This document shows, one piece after another, positions 60,638 to 64,000 of a DNA stretch of 64,000 nucleotides. Numbering within the stretch: the stretch's first letter is position 1; each line of letters opens with the position of its first letter. Made by a program: the position numbers and the translations under genes. Source of the stretch: Cyathus striatus (lineage: Eukaryota; Basidiomycota; Agaricomycetes; Agaricales; Nidulariaceae); assembly GCA_025738555.1 (NCBI GenBank), contig JAOVFP010000017.1, positions 1,426,001 to 1,490,000 on the forward strand. Reading direction: 5' to 3'. Below the pieces are notes generated by a model. It was not told the DNA's origin, searched no databases, and was given only the letters and a program-made list of their open reading frames with translations.

Positions 60638-60840
60638 TTGCACAGACCAAGCAGCTTCAAAGTTGACCAGCTGTCGCACAGGCCATGTCGCTTCAAAATT
60701 AAAGAGCGTCGCACGGACCAAGCAGCTTCAACATTGAATACTCATCCAATTTGAAGAGAGCTCTGAGCGGTAAGATCGATGATTGCGATATCCACTGTCA
60801 GTGCTGTTGCACAGTCCAAGCAATTTTGAGTATTTTCCAT
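60638..60840. repeat. Short direct repeats upstream of the hAT transposase
   Basis: GCACAGACCAAGCAGCTTCA and variants (GCACAGGCCATGTCGCTTCA, GCACGGACCAAGCAGCTTCA, GCACAGTCCAAGCAATTTTG) occur at about 60640, 60676, 60711 and 60811, within 350 bp of the transposase start. They may be promoter or transposase-binding sites. Confidence 0.65.
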
Positions 60841-61607
60841 TAGCCACATTAACCAGAGTTGGTGTTACAAGTAAAAAGTATAAAGATGTCGCCCAGGGCC
60901 AGTCTCCAGATGTATACCTTGTCCCTTGTCCACTTGTCTTGTTACCAGATGATCAATGTCGAAGCCGTTGAAATTGGACAGTCTGTGTTACAAAATTTAA
61001 AAATAATAGCATGTACTTAGTTTCAACGTTGAGGCTTGGAGCAACAATGATCGAGATATGACATTGATCCATAGCCTGTGGCAGTGATAATATGTGCCGA
61101 ATGAACCATGCTGCTGATCATCACAGTACTTACTACTACTGGTATTATCATCATATTTCTGCCCAAACACTAACAAAAAAATACTCTGTGTTTACAGGTT
61201 CGAACATGTCCAAGTGGGTTTGGACGCATTCAGAGAAAACTACAGTATGGAGAACCAAGAACCGGACATGAGGTTCAGTTCCCCCAGGTGGGATGAACTT
61301 CGGACCGAACTTACGTTCGGTTCTTGAGCAGTTCGCGTTTGAACCTAGGTTCGGAACCAAACCTCGACACCACTATCTCAAATCCATTAATCTAATGATC
61401 TCACACAACAACAGTTTAGTGGTAGCAATCAATCACATTGACAGCCACCAGTGGATAAGTGGCAAAAAGCTAATGCAGGTGAGCACTAAGTGGGTTCAAT
61501 GTCTATGGACTTTCAGAGGTGGTCTGGGGTAATGGATATGCATATTTGGGTGCTACTGAGGTGTGTTCACATTCAAACCTTCTTGGTGGTGTTTTACTCC
61601 CTTATCC

Positions 61608-63342
61608 CCAGTCAAAAGTTGCACAGGTCTGCTCTGGTCAGATCTGACTTTTCTGAACAAATCTGAACTGAGCAGGTCACATCTGGGTAACCCAATTTCA
61701 CACATACCAATCATTGCTATTTTTGCTCTTATCTAATCTATTCCGACTGTCTTCATCAAGTCTTCTCTCATTGTATCTGCACTTACACTTGAAATCAGAA
61801 ATACACTCAGCACAATTCTTTCATGGTGCACCATTGAATGTAGACAATATATATTATCAGTTGTTTCCACTTGATGCCTAGGCCCCAGAGGGTCTGTGCA
61901 TTGCTCTGGTACATATGTATATACATGCCAAACAATGCCTGACCTCTCTTGCTTCTCTACCACCACCATCCCCCATATCCTGCTCCACTTCCCTGCTTCC
62001 CTCCCCCTCATTCCCCTGCTCCCACTCCTCCTTTCCTCCCCTTCCCCTTGCTCCCCCTTCTTCTCTCCCTTGCTCCTCTGCTCTGCACTTCCTACCTCCC
62101 TCCCTCTACCCTACTGTCTGTCTCTCCTAGTGTCTTTGCTTTTCTCTTGTACTCTTCCTCTCAAATGTTCTCCTGGCCTCCCACTCTCAGACAATTCCAT
62201 ATTTATAACCATGGACCATCAATTAGGGTCAGTTGTATGCCTTCCATGGCTCTTGTTCTCACAAGCTATCTTCACACAGGCCATAACAGTTGCAGATGCT
62301 CTATTGCTGGATGTATATGTAGTTGTTATGAGATTGTTCTTGGTGAGTTGAACTTGTCAGTCTCTCAGAATCTGACTGCATACATGCAATATTTTCAGGG
62401 TTATGCCAAATATACATTATATGACTCTCAACTCCTCAGTACCATTGGTATCTCATCCTTTCCATGTATGTCATTCCAACAGTCATCTTTTTCTACTTCC
62501 CAGTCATTTTTTTGTCCTCCTCTGGTCATTCCACTGATATATGTATTCTCACCTTTCCCATCTCTCCTTTAAACCAATGCTAATGACATCAAGTCAAGGG
62601 ATATGTTGGTGGATTAGAACTCATAAATGATGACCGCTTGGACAAAATCATGATCCCATTCAATGACTGCCTGGTTAATCTATTGCTGTCTGCAAGAGAT
62701 TTAGGATTATTATTCTCGTGTGCTTTTCCCTTGGTTAGAGTTATAGCTAGTGCATGCTAATGGATAGTTTGATCTATATAGACTGACTTTGTTGGATATC
62801 CTGGATCACAAGGACACATGGGAGGATTATGGGCAGAACTGGTACACCACAGTGGTCCACTTCATGCCCTGTTCTCCATGGTGCATGTTAACAATCCTCT
62901 TCTTCATTGTACCATACTTCATCTCAGAATATGGCTACTTCCCCTGCTAATCCTATACCTTACTATTGATCCTATTGACAGATGGAGGGAGTGGGTGGAG
63001 GAAGGTGGTGTAGGGATTAGTTGATGAGAGGGAGGGAGGAAGTGGAGGGAGGAAGGAAGGAAGCAGAGGGAGGGAGGAAGGAAGCAGAGGGAGGGAGGGA
63101 GGAAGGAAGGAGTGGAGGGATTACATCACAATATCCATGTTTCTGTACATTCCTGTAATTGTTGGATTAGCCCTGAATAAAATTTCATATTGGTTTTATA
63201 TTTCTCAGTCAAAATCTGTTCAGACCTGTTTTCGATCTGGAAAAGAGGACAAAAACAGGAAATTTCCGAAAATTACAGAGCTTCAGATGCTTCTGTAATT
63301 TCTGGATGTTGCCGGACCACACCTGTGTGACTTTTGACTGGG
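61608..63342. mobile_element. Non-autonomous TIR element, 1.7 kb, 8 bp TSD
   Basis: Left CCAGTCAAAAGTTGCACAGG and right CCTGTGTGACTTTTGACTGG (reverse complement differs at two sites). CCTTATCC flanks both sides at 61600-61607 and 63343-63350. The interior has a C/T tract at 61950-62180, a G/A-rich microsatellite at 63025-63120 and no conserved protein. The 8 bp duplication suggests a hAT-type element. Confidence 0.78.
63025..63120. repeat. GGGA/GGAA-rich microsatellite
   Basis: Imperfect GAGGGAGGGAGGAAG units on the plus strand inside the 61.6-63.3 kb element. Confidence 0.85.
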
Positions 63343-63350
63343 CCTTATCC

Positions 63351-64000
63351 CTTGTCTATATACATTCTCCAATCTCACCTTTTGCCCTCTCTTATACCCT
63401 TCCTCCATTCCCTCCCCTCCCCTTTCCACTTGCTCTCGCTCTCCCCTTCTTTCGCTCCTTCACCCTCCATAACTACACTAACAACCCACCTCCAAAACAG
63501 AACCACCCCTTCCATCAATACATTAACCACCTCACACTCAAATCTGAGCACCTCTTCAAATACATAACAGACTACAAAACCGCAAAGACCCCTGCATTCC
63601 CTCCCTCCTCTTTCTCCCCCTTCCCATGCTCACCTTCCTCCACTTCCTTCATTCCTCTATTCTCAGGCCTTCTCCCATGTTTGCTCCACCCCATTCTCCT
63701 TCCCCTCACTCCATCCTGTCTCACCCTACTCTTTCCTCTCTCTTACGTACTCCTCTGACATCATTTTCCTCATGTGCCCAACAGTGGTGATCCTGCTTTC
63801 ATGCAGCCAGTCTTATACTCCCTCCCCAGGGATTCATCCCCACATATGTCATACCTTAAATGAACAAAACTAAACATAGTGATATACATTCTGGAGTATA
63901 TGAGAGTTGTAAGGGGAGAGACTTGGATGGGAGATGGGGAGATCAATGAGTGATGCATGACAGGTATGTTGCACTCTTCAAGTCAAGTGGTGATTTTAAA
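63351..64000 (+). repeat. Pyrimidine-rich repeat, copy D, cut by the window end
   Basis: A C/T tract ends in CATGTGCCCAACAG at 63783. The following block (CCAGTCTTATACTCCCTCCC, GGATGGGAGATGGGGAGA, GATGCATGACAGGTATGTTG) matches 44700-44930 of copy A with CpGs lost. The 61.6-63.3 kb TIR element is inserted just upstream of or within this copy. Confidence 0.6.

Larger units (their letters stand above)
56708..61375. mobile_element. hAT transposon, full length (4668 bp)
   Basis: Ends TAGTGGTGTTGGGGTTCGGT at the left and the near mirror image ACCAAACCTCGACACCACTA at the right, two differences over 20 bp, with a perfect 8 bp duplication. The left subterminal region repeats GAACCTAGAACTGGAC and GGTTCAGG several times; the right one carries related GGTTCGGAACC and ACTTACGTTCGG words. 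These are likely transposase-binding repeats. The transposase gene lies on the minus strand inside. Confidence 0.93.
55323..61445. mobile_element. Long foldback (inverted-repeat) element, right arm split by a hAT insertion
   Basis: From GCTGTCAATGTGATTGATTG at 55323 the left arm runs to about 55920; its reverse complement runs from about 56210 to 56707 and resumes at 61384-61445 after the hAT. Without the hAT and one target copy the element is 1447 bp with arms near 600 bp and an AT-rich loop of roughly 290 bp. Each arm carries about 14 copies of AATCAAT, most as GAAATCAATCC or AAATCAATGG. I found no target duplication at its own ends, so the true borders may differ by a few bases. Confidence 0.82.

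Overview
The window looks like a transposon-rich stretch of an Agaricomycete (mushroom-forming basidiomycete) nuclear genome. The evidence is genes cut by many 45-65 nt GT-AG introns, a DUF6535 protein, an NB-ARC/TPR protein of the fungal NLR type, a TauD-like dioxygenase, a spliceosomal CWC22 gene, and several transposon classes typical of these fungi. No tRNA, rRNA or CRISPR was found.

Layout. 0-29 kb is the more gene-like part. It holds a TauD/TfdA dioxygenase (4.1-5.5 kb, minus), a weak F-box/LRR-like remnant (9.6-10.3 kb), a SAM-dependent methyltransferase (10.9-12.1 kb, plus) whose C-terminus runs into a MITE, CWC22 (12.7-15.6 kb, minus) with several frame breaks, a 4.0 kb TIR element with a 10 bp target duplication (17.1-21.1 kb) carrying a nested hAT-type MITE and a Cys-rich gene, and a long DUF6535 plus HEAT/ARM-repeat gene (21.8-28.6 kb, minus). 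29-32.4 kb and 43.7-45.4 kb hold copies of a pyrimidine-rich dispersed repeat. 32.4-37.7 kb is a probable Mutator-like element: 20+ bp inverted ends, a decayed multi-exon transposase-like gene, and two side-by-side captured host gene fragments (DUF2264 and histidine acid phosphatase) that still contain introns. 40.2-43.2 kb is an NB-ARC/TPR NLR-like gene with a 126 bp tandem repeat array. 48.3-53.5 kb is a Ngaro-type tyrosine-recombinase retrotransposon with textbook A1-B1-A2-B2 split direct repeats. 55.3-61.4 kb is a long foldback element built of AATCAAT motifs whose right arm is interrupted by a complete hAT element with perfect 8 bp target duplication. 61.6-63.3 kb is another non-autonomous TIR element.

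Common themes. Much of 37.7-42.9 kb and 46.4-56 kb is strongly depleted in CpG. Aligning repeat copies shows CpG changing to TpG/CpA, and most premature stops in the transposon genes are TGA where an Arg CGA is expected, as cytosine methylation with deamination would produce. The NLR gene lies in this CpG-poor zone but keeps an open frame. A short hairpin-forming repeat recurs at about 120-140 bp spacing near 6.3 kb, 45.8-47.5 kb and 54.8 kb with what look like compensatory changes. Single-base frame breaks at homopolymers in CWC22 and the dioxygenase may be assembly errors, so broken frames here should be read with care.
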